Below are positions 47,423-54,604 of a stretch of 64,000 nucleotides of DNA, one piece after another. The translations under genes were made by a program, and so were the position numbers. The stretch is from Aphodosoma sp045658305 (GTDB lineage: Bacteria > Bacteroidota > Bacteroidia > Bacteroidales > Paludibacteraceae). The stretch spans positions 1 through 64,000 of the forward strand of contig JAZOUT010000087.1 in assembly GCA_045658305.1 (NCBI GenBank), in the 5' to 3' direction. Every line of letters begins with the position of its first letter. Within the stretch, counting starts at the first letter, position 1. A model generated the notes under the pieces. That model was given only the letters and a program-made list of their open reading frames with translations. It was not told the origin of the DNA and searched no databases.

Positions 47423-49351
47423 TTAGTGTCTGCCTTTTGAGTTTGACTTCATTTGACGTGCTTGTTGCTCACGAAGGGCTTGTTGTTGCGCTTTTTGAGC
47501 TTCTTCAAGACGTTGCATGAAACCTGATTTCTTTTGTGGTTTTGTTTTATTTTTCTCGAGTTGCGCAAGCACTTTTTTGTCATCAACAAAAAGACGGAAC
47601 AAATATGTTTGAAGTATTGTAATCAAAAGCGATACGAAATAGTAGTATGAAAGACCTGACGCATAATTATTAAAGATGAACATAAACATCACTGGCATCA
47701 TATACATCATAGTTTTCATCATACCTGCACCTGGCTGGTCGCCTGCACCTGTTGTTGCCATATTGATTTTTGTATAGATGATGTTTGTAACTGTCATCAA
47801 AAGGCAAAACAAAGAGATGTGGTTACCGAAATATGGTGTGATAAGTGGAATATACATATCCCAAGAGAGGATAGCATCGTAAGATGAGAGGTCGTCTGCC
47901 CAAAGGAATGATTGTCCACGAAGCTCAAATGCTGTTGGGAAGAAGCTGAACATAGCGAACAAAATAGGCATTTGGAATAACATAGGAAGACAGCCACTCA
48001 TAGGACTTACGCCTGCTTTTTGATAAAGAGCCATAGTGGCTTGTTGGCGTTCCATTGCTTTTTCGGCAGGGATGCGAGCATTGATTTCATCGATTTGAGG
48101 ACGAAGTACACGCATTTTTGCCGACGACATATATGATTTGAATGTAAATGGAAGTATCACCAATTTGATAATGATAGTCAACAAGAAGATGATAAGACCA
48201 TAACTACCGATATATTTACCGAGGAAATTGAACACAGGAATGATAACACAAGTCGTAATCCAACGGAAAAGCGACCAACCCATAGGGATGATGTGTTGGA
48301 GACGGAGTTTATCTTCGCCATCAATGTGCTTATCGTAAGATTTCAACACACGATATTGGTTAGGACCATAATATGTATGAAATTTAGTTGAACGGGCACC
48401 ATTAGGGTCGAACGCAACGCTTGCTTCCATCGAGTGTTTTTTGATAAACTCAGAACGCTCAGGCATAATTTCAGTTTCAACAGCTGTAGCAGTGAAAGCA
48501 TCATCGGCAATCATAATAGTGCTAAAGAAGTGGTCTTTGAATGCCACCCAACGCACTTTACCTGCAAGTTTTTCTGAATCATTGCGAAGTTCAGAAAGAC
48601 GTTCCATATCGTCAGAAACAAACTTATAATTAAGTGTTGCATAACGAGACTCAAATTTGCGACCCTTCTCGTTTTGACGAATGAGCGATTGCCATTGCAT
48701 ATCGAGCGACGATGTATTTGGCGAGAGATATTGAGCCATATTGTGAGCTTTAATCTCCATCGAAGTCATAAAATCGTCATTAGGAATTGTATAGATGAAG
48801 TCAATATGAGCATCTGCATCAACAGCAAGACGCATAGTTACGATTTGAGCTTCATCAGTTTTGCTAACTATTGGTTCAAAATAGAGGCTCTTAGTGCTGA
48901 TAATACGATTGTCGCTTGTGAAGAGAGTAAAACCAAGAGAAGCATCACCATCAGCAAAAAGCATCAAAGGAAGCGAGTCATAACGAGTGTAATTCTTCAT
49001 TTCGGCAGCACAAACGCGACCACCTTTGTTAGAAAAAGTAAGACGAATTTTCTCATTCTCTACAGCAAATTGCTCTTCTACACCAACGCCTGCAGCCGCA
49101 AAATAGCCATAAGTTTTTTCAAGACGAGCTGAATCAAGAGTCATTTCGCCAATAGCAGCAAGAGAATCCGCAACTGCTTGCTCTCGTTCAAGTTCTAACT
49201 GAGCAAGATATGCCGCCTCATTAGCAGCAGCAATAGAGTCACGCACATGTTGACGACGCGCCAACTCTTCTTTACTTGGTTGGTTCAACCAACTGAAACC
49301 GAATATTACGGCCATTATTAGGACTAAGCCTATGACGGTGTTTTTATCCAT
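47423..49351 (-). CDS. yidC: Membrane protein insertase YidC
   Basis: A 642-residue inner-membrane insertase and chaperone for membrane proteins, working alone or with SecYEG. One N-terminal membrane segment (residues 5-21, MAVIFGFSWLN) is followed by a large periplasmic beta domain (about 60-370). The conserved 60-kDa insertase domain has five membrane helices (about 375-590), including IGSYGLIIFLLTIIIKLVILPFTFKS and the segment GCLPMLFQMPILFAMFSFFP. The cytoplasmic tail is basic and Gln/Lys-rich, as expected for ribosome contact. A promoter lies at 49457. pyrG, the usual neighbour in some relatives, is absent. Confidence 0.97.
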   Translation of the reverse strand: MDKNTVIGLVLIMAVIFGFSWLNQPSKEELARRQHVRDSIAAANEAAYLAQLELEREQAVADSLAAIGEMTLDSARLEKTYGYFAAAGVGVEEQFAVENEKIRLTFSNKGGRVCAAEMKNYTRYDSLPLMLFADGDASLGFTLFTSDNRIISTKSLYFEPIVSKTDEAQIVTMRLAVDADAHIDFIYTIPNDDFMTSMEIKAHNMAQYLSPNTSSLDMQWQSLIRQNEKGRKFESRYATLNYKFVSDDMERLSELRNDSEKLAGKVRWVAFKDHFFSTIMIADDAFTATAVETEIMPERSEFIKKHSMEASVAFDPNGARSTKFHTYYGPNQYRVLKSYDKHIDGEDKLRLQHIIPMGWSLFRWITTCVIIPVFNFLGKYIGSYGLIIFLLTIIIKLVILPFTFKSYMSSAKMRVLRPQIDEINARIPAEKAMERQQATMALYQKAGVSPMSGCLPMLFQMPILFAMFSFFPTAFELRGQSFLWADDLSSYDAILSWDMYIPLITPYFGNHISLFCLLMTVTNIIYTKINMATTGAGDQPGAGMMKTMMYMMPVMFMFIFNNYASGLSYYYFVSLLITILQTYLFRLFVDDKKVLAQLEKNKTKPQKKSGFMQRLEEAQKAQQQALREQQARQMKSNSKGRH

Positions 49352-49456
49352 TTATTTTTTAAGTTGAAAATTAAAAGTTGTAAGCTAAAAGTCCACCTAA
49401 CCTTAAGAATATTGCCTTCCGACTTACCACTTTTTATTTGTTACCAATAAAGTGTG

Positions 49457-49464
49457 CAAAGTTA
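49457..49464 (-). promoter_or_regulatory. Promoter of yidC
   Basis: TAACTTTG on the minus strand with TTTTTG just upstream, 106 bases before the start codon. Confidence 0.7.
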
Positions 49465-49516
49465 CAAAAATTTATTGAAATGTGCAAATCTGTTTTTCAT
49501 CCCACCCCCAAAAAAC

Positions 49517-49560
49517 AAAAAAAGTCTGAAAAATATTTAACATATTCTCAGACTTTTTAT
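49517..49560 (-). terminator. Terminator of the lipoprotein/small membrane protein operon
   Basis: AAAAGTCTGA (49520-49529) pairs with TCAGACTTTT (49548-49557), extended by A/T pairs, with T-runs on the minus strand. Confidence 0.85.
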
Positions 49561-49589
49561 CATAATTACTAAAATTCGCCAATAAACAT

Positions 49590-49943
49590 TTAACCAATAA
49601 AAGATAAAATCTCCATTAGTCTATCAGTCTCACTTAAAATAGGAGACCAAATTAAAAACTGAAGAAAATACATCACAATAACAAAACTTTCCAATAAACG
49701 AACCCCAGTCCCATTGTCCCTTCTCACTTCTGCATTATCTTTTATAATTAGAGCTAATATAAACATAAAAAACAATACATTTATAATCCACGCTATCAAC
49801 TGAACTATAAGAGCCACACTCTCTGTTTCAAACAATGTCGGCAATAACAAGTCTATAGGCAACAACAATATTGGTGTCCACCACATCCATCCACGAACTG
49901 CAACAGTTCGTATAGGGCGAAAGAAGCAAAATTTGTTTTTCAT
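49590..49943 (-). CDS. Small membrane protein, paralogue 2
   Basis: A 117-residue protein not recognised as a known family. It has three hydrophobic segments (about residues 22-40, 44-66 and 84-104). It shares with the preceding gene the pattern AVRGWM, LFExxSV, VQLI-W, IIKDN and FLQFLIW-P, so the two are a tandem duplication. It follows that gene by 11 bases and is last in a three-gene unit ending at a strong terminator. The function is unknown; paired small membrane proteins after a lipoprotein gene could be subunits of one complex or protective partners, but nothing in the sequence decides. Confidence 0.75.
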   Translation of the reverse strand: MKNKFCFFRPIRTVAVRGWMWWTPILLLPIDLLLPTLFETESVALIVQLIAWIINVLFFMFILALIIKDNAEVRRDNGTGVRLLESFVIVMYFLQFLIWSPILSETDRLMEILSFIG

Positions 49944-49954
49944 GATTTCAAGAT

Positions 49955-50299
49955 TTAATTAAAAAAAGATAAAACATCTACAAGTTTATTAGCTCCACTC
50001 ATCATAGGAGTCCAAATTAAAAACTGAAAAAAGAATAATACAGTAAGAAAACAATAAACCAAACTAATATTAGTCTCTTTATTTTTGTTCAGTTCTATAT
50101 TATCTTTTATTATTACCGCTATAGTAAAAAGGAAACACAATATATGTATTGCCCATATAATCAGTTGAACCGTATACTCTACAGATTTAGACTCAAATAA
50201 TAAAGTAATAAAATTAGCACATAGCAACAAAAATGGCACATAATACATCCATCCCCGAACTGCAATACTTCCCATGAAGAAAAATTTTACGTCTTTCAT
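49955..50299 (-). CDS. Small membrane protein, paralogue 1
   Basis: A 114-residue protein with three hydrophobic segments (about 18-36, 43-64 and 80-100), and an AVRGWM motif near residue 13. It is a paralogue of the next gene (11-base gap) and lies 15 bases after the lipoprotein gene, so all three are very probably one transcript. No conserved polar residue in the membrane segments suggests a transporter or enzyme. The function is not assigned. Confidence 0.75.
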   Translation of the reverse strand: MKDVKFFFMGSIAVRGWMYYVPFLLLCANFITLLFESKSVEYTVQLIIWAIHILCFLFTIAVIIKDNIELNKNKETNISLVYCFLTVLFFFQFLIWTPMMSGANKLVDVLSFFN

Positions 50300-50314
50300 A
50301 ATCTATTTTTTTAA

Positions 50315-51181
50315 TTAAGGTTGAATAAAAATAACTTTTTGAATTGACTCTAAACAGTCCATATACTCTCTCCAATATTCCAATCTCTTTTGCGCATATA
50401 TAACCAAATTATAAGCCAATGTTACTGTATAACTATTTACACCAAAAAGCAAAAAAACTGTAGATGCCAAAAAACCTGATATCAAATCCTCATCTGCTTG
50501 CATAACATTTTCCCTATAAGTATGCAAGCAATCATCTTCAGTTTCTTCTTCTTCATTTGCATAATAAGCGTTAAGTGCTGTTACAAAATCAGAAGAATTA
50601 CTAAACTCTAAAACCGAAAAAGCCCCTACGTCATAAGGTTGATAAATTATAGTATTCGGATTTGTAATATTGAGTTCATAATCGTTTATATAACTTACAG
50701 GATTTCTATCTATCAAAAACTTACCTTCATTAGTTTCCATAACCAAATAAACATCAATATATCGATTAAAACTATTAATCGCAGCTGCTGTTATACACAA
50801 CGACAACTTTTCCTCATTTGTCAAATCAACACCATCAAACATAGACATCAAATCTGCTACAGAAACAGAATACGCTCCCTGAATCTGCTCTAAATATTCC
50901 ATACACAACTCCGACACCTCACAAGAATCATAATAATTCACAACAAATCCATATTCCTCACAAATAAAATGAAATTCAGAGTTAAAAGTCCCCGCATCTA
51001 AACCTCCACCAAAATAATTAAAATAAAGTTCATGCAAAGATTCATAAAGCGCATAATTATTATTTAAAGAATCTAAAGAGCGAGGGCTTTCTTGTACATC
51101 AACTACTTCGACAGAAGCTTCTTTTGAGCAAGAAACCAAAACAAAAATCAAGCTCAAACAAAAAAATATTATTTTTTTCAT
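50315..51181 (-). CDS. Predicted lipoprotein of unknown function
   Basis: A 288-residue protein with a lipoprotein signal peptide (lipobox LVSC, Cys near residue 18), then a mostly helical, acidic region. Residues of about 225-265 contain a hydrophobic segment (DLISGFLASTVFLLFGVNSY) that could be a helical hairpin or buried core, followed by a C-terminal amphipathic region with a Cys. No family was recognised. It is the first gene of a unit with two paralogous small membrane proteins. The promoter TAACTTTG lies at 51339, so the leader is about 150 bases. Confidence 0.72.
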   Translation of the reverse strand: MKKIIFFCLSLIFVLVSCSKEASVEVVDVQESPRSLDSLNNNYALYESLHELYFNYFGGGLDAGTFNSEFHFICEEYGFVVNYYDSCEVSELCMEYLEQIQGAYSVSVADLMSMFDGVDLTNEEKLSLCITAAAINSFNRYIDVYLVMETNEGKFLIDRNPVSYINDYELNITNPNTIIYQPYDVGAFSVLEFSNSSDFVTALNAYYANEEEETEDDCLHTYRENVMQADEDLISGFLASTVFLLFGVNSYTVTLAYNLVIYAQKRLEYWREYMDCLESIQKVIFIQP

Positions 51182-51338
51182 AGTCTAAATAAATTAAAAG
51201 AATTATACTCAAGTTCACTAATTCACAATATGATAAGCTCGATACACCTCTGTGTATCAAATAACTAACCCAAGTTATTCTTACCTAATTGTGACAATAA
51301 ACGATTCATATAAACTTTATTTATAGACTAAACTGCCA

Positions 51339-51346
51339 CAAAGTTA
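51339..51346 (-). promoter_or_regulatory. Promoter of the lipoprotein operon
   Basis: TAACTTTG on the minus strand, preceded by TTTTTTTG. Confidence 0.65.
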
Positions 51347-51423
51347 CAAAAAAAACAACAATAAAAACAACACATCTTCACAATATTTTCAAAAAAATCA
51401 ACAACAACCATACCCTCACCAAA

Positions 51424-51496
51424 TCTATAACATACTATAAATATACTATAAACATACTATAAATATAGGATAAACATATGATAAATATACTATAAA
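51424..51496 (-). repeat. 11-bp tandem array, locus E
   Basis: Six units on the minus strand (TTTATAGTATA, TTTATCATATG, TTTATCCTATA and so on) end in TATGTTATAGAT. They point toward the lipoprotein gene. Confidence 0.85.
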
Positions 51497-51559
51497 GCAA
51501 CCATCACCCACACCCAAAACACACAAAACAACCATCTTGCCCAAACAAAAAAAAATTCG

Positions 51560-51567
51560 TAACTTTG
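51560..51567 (+). promoter_or_regulatory. Promoter of the Omp28-like gene
   Basis: TAACTTTG on the plus strand, 33 bases before the start codon. Confidence 0.75.
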
Positions 51568-51598
51568 CACCCTGAAAATTAAAACATTAAAACACCCT

Positions 51599-53269
51599 AT
51601 GAAAACTACATTTTTAAAAACCCTTATGATGCTTGTTCTCACAAGCACAATGTTCATTTTCTCGGCTTGTGACAACACAGAACAACCAGAAGACCAATCA
51701 ATAAAAGAAACAAAACTCATCGGCTATTGTGGCAACAACATCAACGTCAACATCGCCGCAGGTCAAATGGCACGCATGGGCGGTGGCACAACACTCCCGA
51801 AAGCAATGTTTGGCGACTCCAAATACATCGTCGGCGCGCGCGTCTATATCGGCGCCGAAGCCACCGACACAAAAATCTTCATCTCTAAAGACCTACAAAC
51901 CAACCTCTACGAACAACCATTCGAAGTCGTTCCTAACGCATGGAATTACGTCAAATTCACTACCCCATTCGAACTTACCGACTCTCTCGCAGGTGTTTAC
52001 ATCGGCTACATCGGCATATCCGACGGAGCTATGCTCGGCATGGAAAGCGGAGAATTCCAACTAAACTCAGGCGGAATGGGCATGGACATCTACTACGATA
52101 GCACAGAAGCCGAACAATGGCAATTCTTCACCAAAGTAGGTGGCTATGGCTACAAAGGCAAACTCGGCATCCAAGCCGTAGTCACAGGCGGAGACTATAG
52201 CGCAGACATACAAAACGACATCTGCATCGCAAATGTCCGTACCGACAACAAACTACCTATCAACTCATTGAACAACATCAAATTCGACGTATTCAACTAC
52301 GGCATCAAAACAGTCAACGACCTCACAATCGAATACGAATACAACGGCGAAAAAAATTCTATAACATACAACAAACTCGACCTCTGGAACGGCATGGGCA
52401 AAACAATCAACATCACCAATCTCAAAACCCCAGCCACAGAAGGCAAATACACACTCAAAATCACAGCCAAAACAACAAGCGACCAACAACAAGACAACAA
52501 CACATACTCAACCGAACAAGAAATCTACGCATCTGGCTTCCCTCGCAAAGTCCTCATCGAAAAATTCACAGGCCAAAGCTGTTCTGCTTGCCCTAATGGT
52601 GCCGAAATCATAAAAGCCACTCGCGCAGCATTCGAAGGTCGTTCAATCGAAGTCGCTCACCACGAAGGCTTTGGTCCCGATGCTTTCACAATTGACGAAA
52701 GTAAAGAATACGCAAACTTCTTCTACTCTCAACCTAAATTCTCGCCTGCTATAATGATTGACCGCAATGTTGCTAACTCAGAGAATCCCGAATCAGTCGT
52801 AGGTCGAGTAAACGATAACGCAACTCCACTCTTCACCGAAGACGCCCTCGCCAAAGCACTCGAATCAATCGCACCACTCAACATAAACATCACACACACA
52901 TATAATGAAACAAACCGCCAACTCGCAGTTACCATAAGTGGAGAAGCAATCCAAGCACTCCCTAATGCGCGTGTTAACGTATGGCTCACACAATCCAACA
53001 TCAAAGCATTCCAAATAAAAGGTGGCGACGACTACTCTCACAACCACGCCATCCGCGCTACTCTAACAGGCACTTGGGGACAAGAACTCGTCCTCACACC
53101 TGACAACAAATACGAAATGACATTCCGCTACCAACTCCCTGAAAAAATCGGTGACTTCGACGTAGTCATCGACGACATGGAAATCGTAGCATTCATCGCC
53201 GACTACGACGCTACAAGTAGCTTCAACTGCCGCGTCCACAACGCCGAAGCCATAGCACTCAAAAAATAA
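51599..53269 (+). CDS. Omp28-like outer-membrane lipoprotein with thioredoxin-like motif
   Basis: A 556-residue protein with a lipoprotein signal peptide (Cys24 after FSA). Residues of about 40-200 form a beta-sandwich (GARVYIGAEATDTKIFISKD) and about 205-305 a CARDB/Ig-like domain (DVFNYGIKTVNDLTIEY). The Omp28-type core begins near residue 315 with LIEKFTGQSCSACPNG, which carries a CxxC at about 327-330 as in thioredoxin-fold proteins. By family Omp28 proteins are outer-membrane or surface lipoproteins of unclear role, sometimes implicated in adhesion. Codons are richer in C-ending forms than in the neighbouring giant genes, which may reflect high expression. It is a single gene. Confidence 0.88.
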   Translation: MKTTFLKTLMMLVLTSTMFIFSACDNTEQPEDQSIKETKLIGYCGNNINVNIAAGQMARMGGGTTLPKAMFGDSKYIVGARVYIGAEATDTKIFISKDLQTNLYEQPFEVVPNAWNYVKFTTPFELTDSLAGVYIGYIGISDGAMLGMESGEFQLNSGGMGMDIYYDSTEAEQWQFFTKVGGYGYKGKLGIQAVVTGGDYSADIQNDICIANVRTDNKLPINSLNNIKFDVFNYGIKTVNDLTIEYEYNGEKNSITYNKLDLWNGMGKTINITNLKTPATEGKYTLKITAKTTSDQQQDNNTYSTEQEIYASGFPRKVLIEKFTGQSCSACPNGAEIIKATRAAFEGRSIEVAHHEGFGPDAFTIDESKEYANFFYSQPKFSPAIMIDRNVANSENPESVVGRVNDNATPLFTEDALAKALESIAPLNINITHTYNETNRQLAVTISGEAIQALPNARVNVWLTQSNIKAFQIKGGDDYSHNHAIRATLTGTWGQELVLTPDNKYEMTFRYQLPEKIGDFDVVIDDMEIVAFIADYDATSSFNCRVHNAEAIALKK

Positions 53270-53280
53270 ATTATTTTTTT

Positions 53281-53418
53281 AACATAAGTACATAACTATC
53301 TCGCATTAAGTACATAAACAAACTTTTATATGTACTTAAAAAAGATTTTATCCACTGAAAAACACAAAATGTAAAATAAAATCAGTGAACCTACTAACAA
53401 TTTTTTTGTACTTATGTT
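53281..53418. repeat. 138-bp element with nested inverted repeats
   Basis: Ends AACATAAGTACA (53281-53292) and TGTACTTATGTT (53407-53418) are perfect inverted repeats. Inside, TTAAGTACATA (53306-53316) pairs with TATGTACTTAA (53329-53339). All four share AAGTACAT. It contains no gene and lies between the Omp28-like gene and rpsO. It could be a miniature transposable element or a regulatory hairpin. Confidence 0.75.
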
Positions 53419-53438
53419 GAAAATAAAAAAACAAACTA

Positions 53439-53469
53439 TTGCACAATCAAAATATTTATTATAACTTTG
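53439..53469 (+). promoter_or_regulatory. Promoter of rpsO
   Basis: TTG at 53439-53441 and TAACTTTG at 53462-53469 with 20 bases between: both halves of the Bacteroidota consensus, 69 bases before the start. Confidence 0.82.
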
Positions 53470-53538
53470 CAATCCGAAAGTGCTTCACGGAGTGAAAGCT
53501 CTTAAGTAACTAATTATTAACCAATAAACTTTATCTGT

Positions 53539-53808
53539 ATGTACTTAGACGCAGAAAAAAAACAAGAAATTTTTGGTAAATACGGTAAATCAACTACTGA
53601 CACAGGTTCTCCTGAGTCTCAAATTGCGTTGTTCTCTTTCCGTATCGCTCGTTTGACAGAACACCTTCAATCAAATCGTAAAGATTATAGCACTGAGCGT
53701 GCTTTGCGTATGTTGGTAGGTAAACGTCGTCGTATGCTCGACTACTTGAAACAAGTTGACATCGAACGCTACCGTGCTATCATTAAAGAATTGGGCCTCC
53801 GCCGCTAA
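53539..53808 (+). CDS. rpsO: Ribosomal protein S15
   Basis: An 89-residue 30S subunit protein that binds 16S rRNA and helps organise the platform. The full-length S15 pattern is visible: YGKSTTDTGSPESQIALFSFRI, then the loop HLQSNRKDYSTERALRML and the basic VGKRRRMLDYLKQVD. In many bacteria S15 represses its own mRNA; the 69-base leader could allow this but no pseudoknot was identified. It stands alone with its own promoter and terminator; pnp, the frequent partner, is not adjacent. Confidence 0.97.
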   Translation: MYLDAEKKQEIFGKYGKSTTDTGSPESQIALFSFRIARLTEHLQSNRKDYSTERALRMLVGKRRRMLDYLKQVDIERYRAIIKELGLRR

Positions 53809-53829
53809 TTCTGAAAAGCACACAGAAAA

Positions 53830-53863
53830 AAAAAAGAAGCCTCTATTACGAGGCTTCTTTTTT
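53830..53863. terminator. Terminator of rpsO
   Basis: AAAAAAGAAGCCTC (53830-53843) pairs perfectly with GAGGCTTCTTTTTT (53850-53863). It is symmetrical, so it could stop transcription from either side. Confidence 0.92.
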
Positions 53864-53950
53864 TCATAACCATCTAACACGCCATGCAACTTTACAACCT
53901 ATCTTAACAAACTAATAAAAACCTTAAAAAAATCACTTCAACAAATACCA

Positions 53951-54349
53951 ATGAAAAAAATCCACCTATTAATAACAGCAGCAATTATTTGGGGAATACC
54001 TGGCATCTCATTAACCATCAAAGGCATATCGGCATATCTCGCTCAACAAAAATCTGACCTTTGGTGGCTTTTGCTCATTACTCTTTTCGTATTAACCTCA
54101 TTCTTCTTCATATTCCGAAAGATAGTCAATCGCTACTCCGACAGAATAATAAATCTCCCAGAGCGAAACAACCTACTACAAACATTCCCCTTTCGCGGCT
54201 GGTTTCTTCTTATATTCATGATGGGTTTAGGCATATCACTCAAATATATACCAAACATTCCTCTTGCTTTCACCGCTTGCTTCTATTCTGGATTAGGACC
54301 AATGTTAATTCTATCAGCAATAAAATTTCTTACATACACAAAAAAATAG
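53951..54349 (+). CDS. Small integral membrane protein of unknown function
   Basis: A 132-residue protein with four predicted membrane helices (about 5-27, 40-56, 83-98 and 105-125) and a basic loop between helices 2 and 3 (FRKIVNRYSDRI). No family was recognised. The stop codon lies inside the following terminator stem. No consensus promoter was seen, so it may be transcribed by partial read-through from rpsO. It is accepted as a real gene because its hydrophobic pattern is regular and its stop meets a terminator. Confidence 0.65.
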   Translation: MKKIHLLITAAIIWGIPGISLTIKGISAYLAQQKSDLWWLLLITLFVLTSFFFIFRKIVNRYSDRIINLPERNNLLQTFPFRGWFLLIFMMGLGISLKYIPNIPLAFTACFYSGLGPMLILSAIKFLTYTKK

Positions 54350-54379
54350 AGATGCCAACATTACGCATCTCTATTTTTT
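54341..54379. terminator. Two-way terminator between the membrane gene and polA
   Basis: AAAAAATAGAGATGC (54341-54355) pairs with GCATCTCTATTTTTT (54365-54379). It is symmetrical and shared by convergent transcripts, with a stem of the GAGATGC family. Confidence 0.9.
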
Positions 54380-54390
54380 ATCATAACCAT

Positions 54391-54604
54391 TAAGCGAATA
54401 ATTCTACATTATGAACCGAAGGTCATGAGCCTTTAGGCGAATAATTGTGAATTGTGAACCGAAGGTCATGAGCCGTTAGGCAAATAATTATGCATTATAC
54501 ATTGTGAACCGAAGGTCATGACCGTTAAGGCGAATAATTGTGAATTGTGCATTGTGCATTATGCATTGTGCATTGTGAATTGTGAATTGTGAATTGTGCA
54601 TTAA
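54391..54604. repeat. Repeat array between convergent genes
   Basis: Three copies of TGAACCGAAGGTCATGA (starting at 54412, 54455 and 54505), each followed by a variant of GCCGTTAGGCGAATAATT. A run of GTGCATT/GTGAATT heptamers extends to the polA stop. Confidence 0.85.

Larger units (their letters stand above)
51182..51598. other. Divergent spacer with two promoters and an 11-bp array
   Basis: A minus-strand promoter (51339) and a plus-strand promoter (51560) flank array locus E. No gene is seen. Confidence 0.7.

Noticed and set aside
53281..53418. Complete insertion sequence
   Set aside because: It is 138 bases with inverted ends but no transposase frame and no visible target duplication. 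It is kept only as a repeat.
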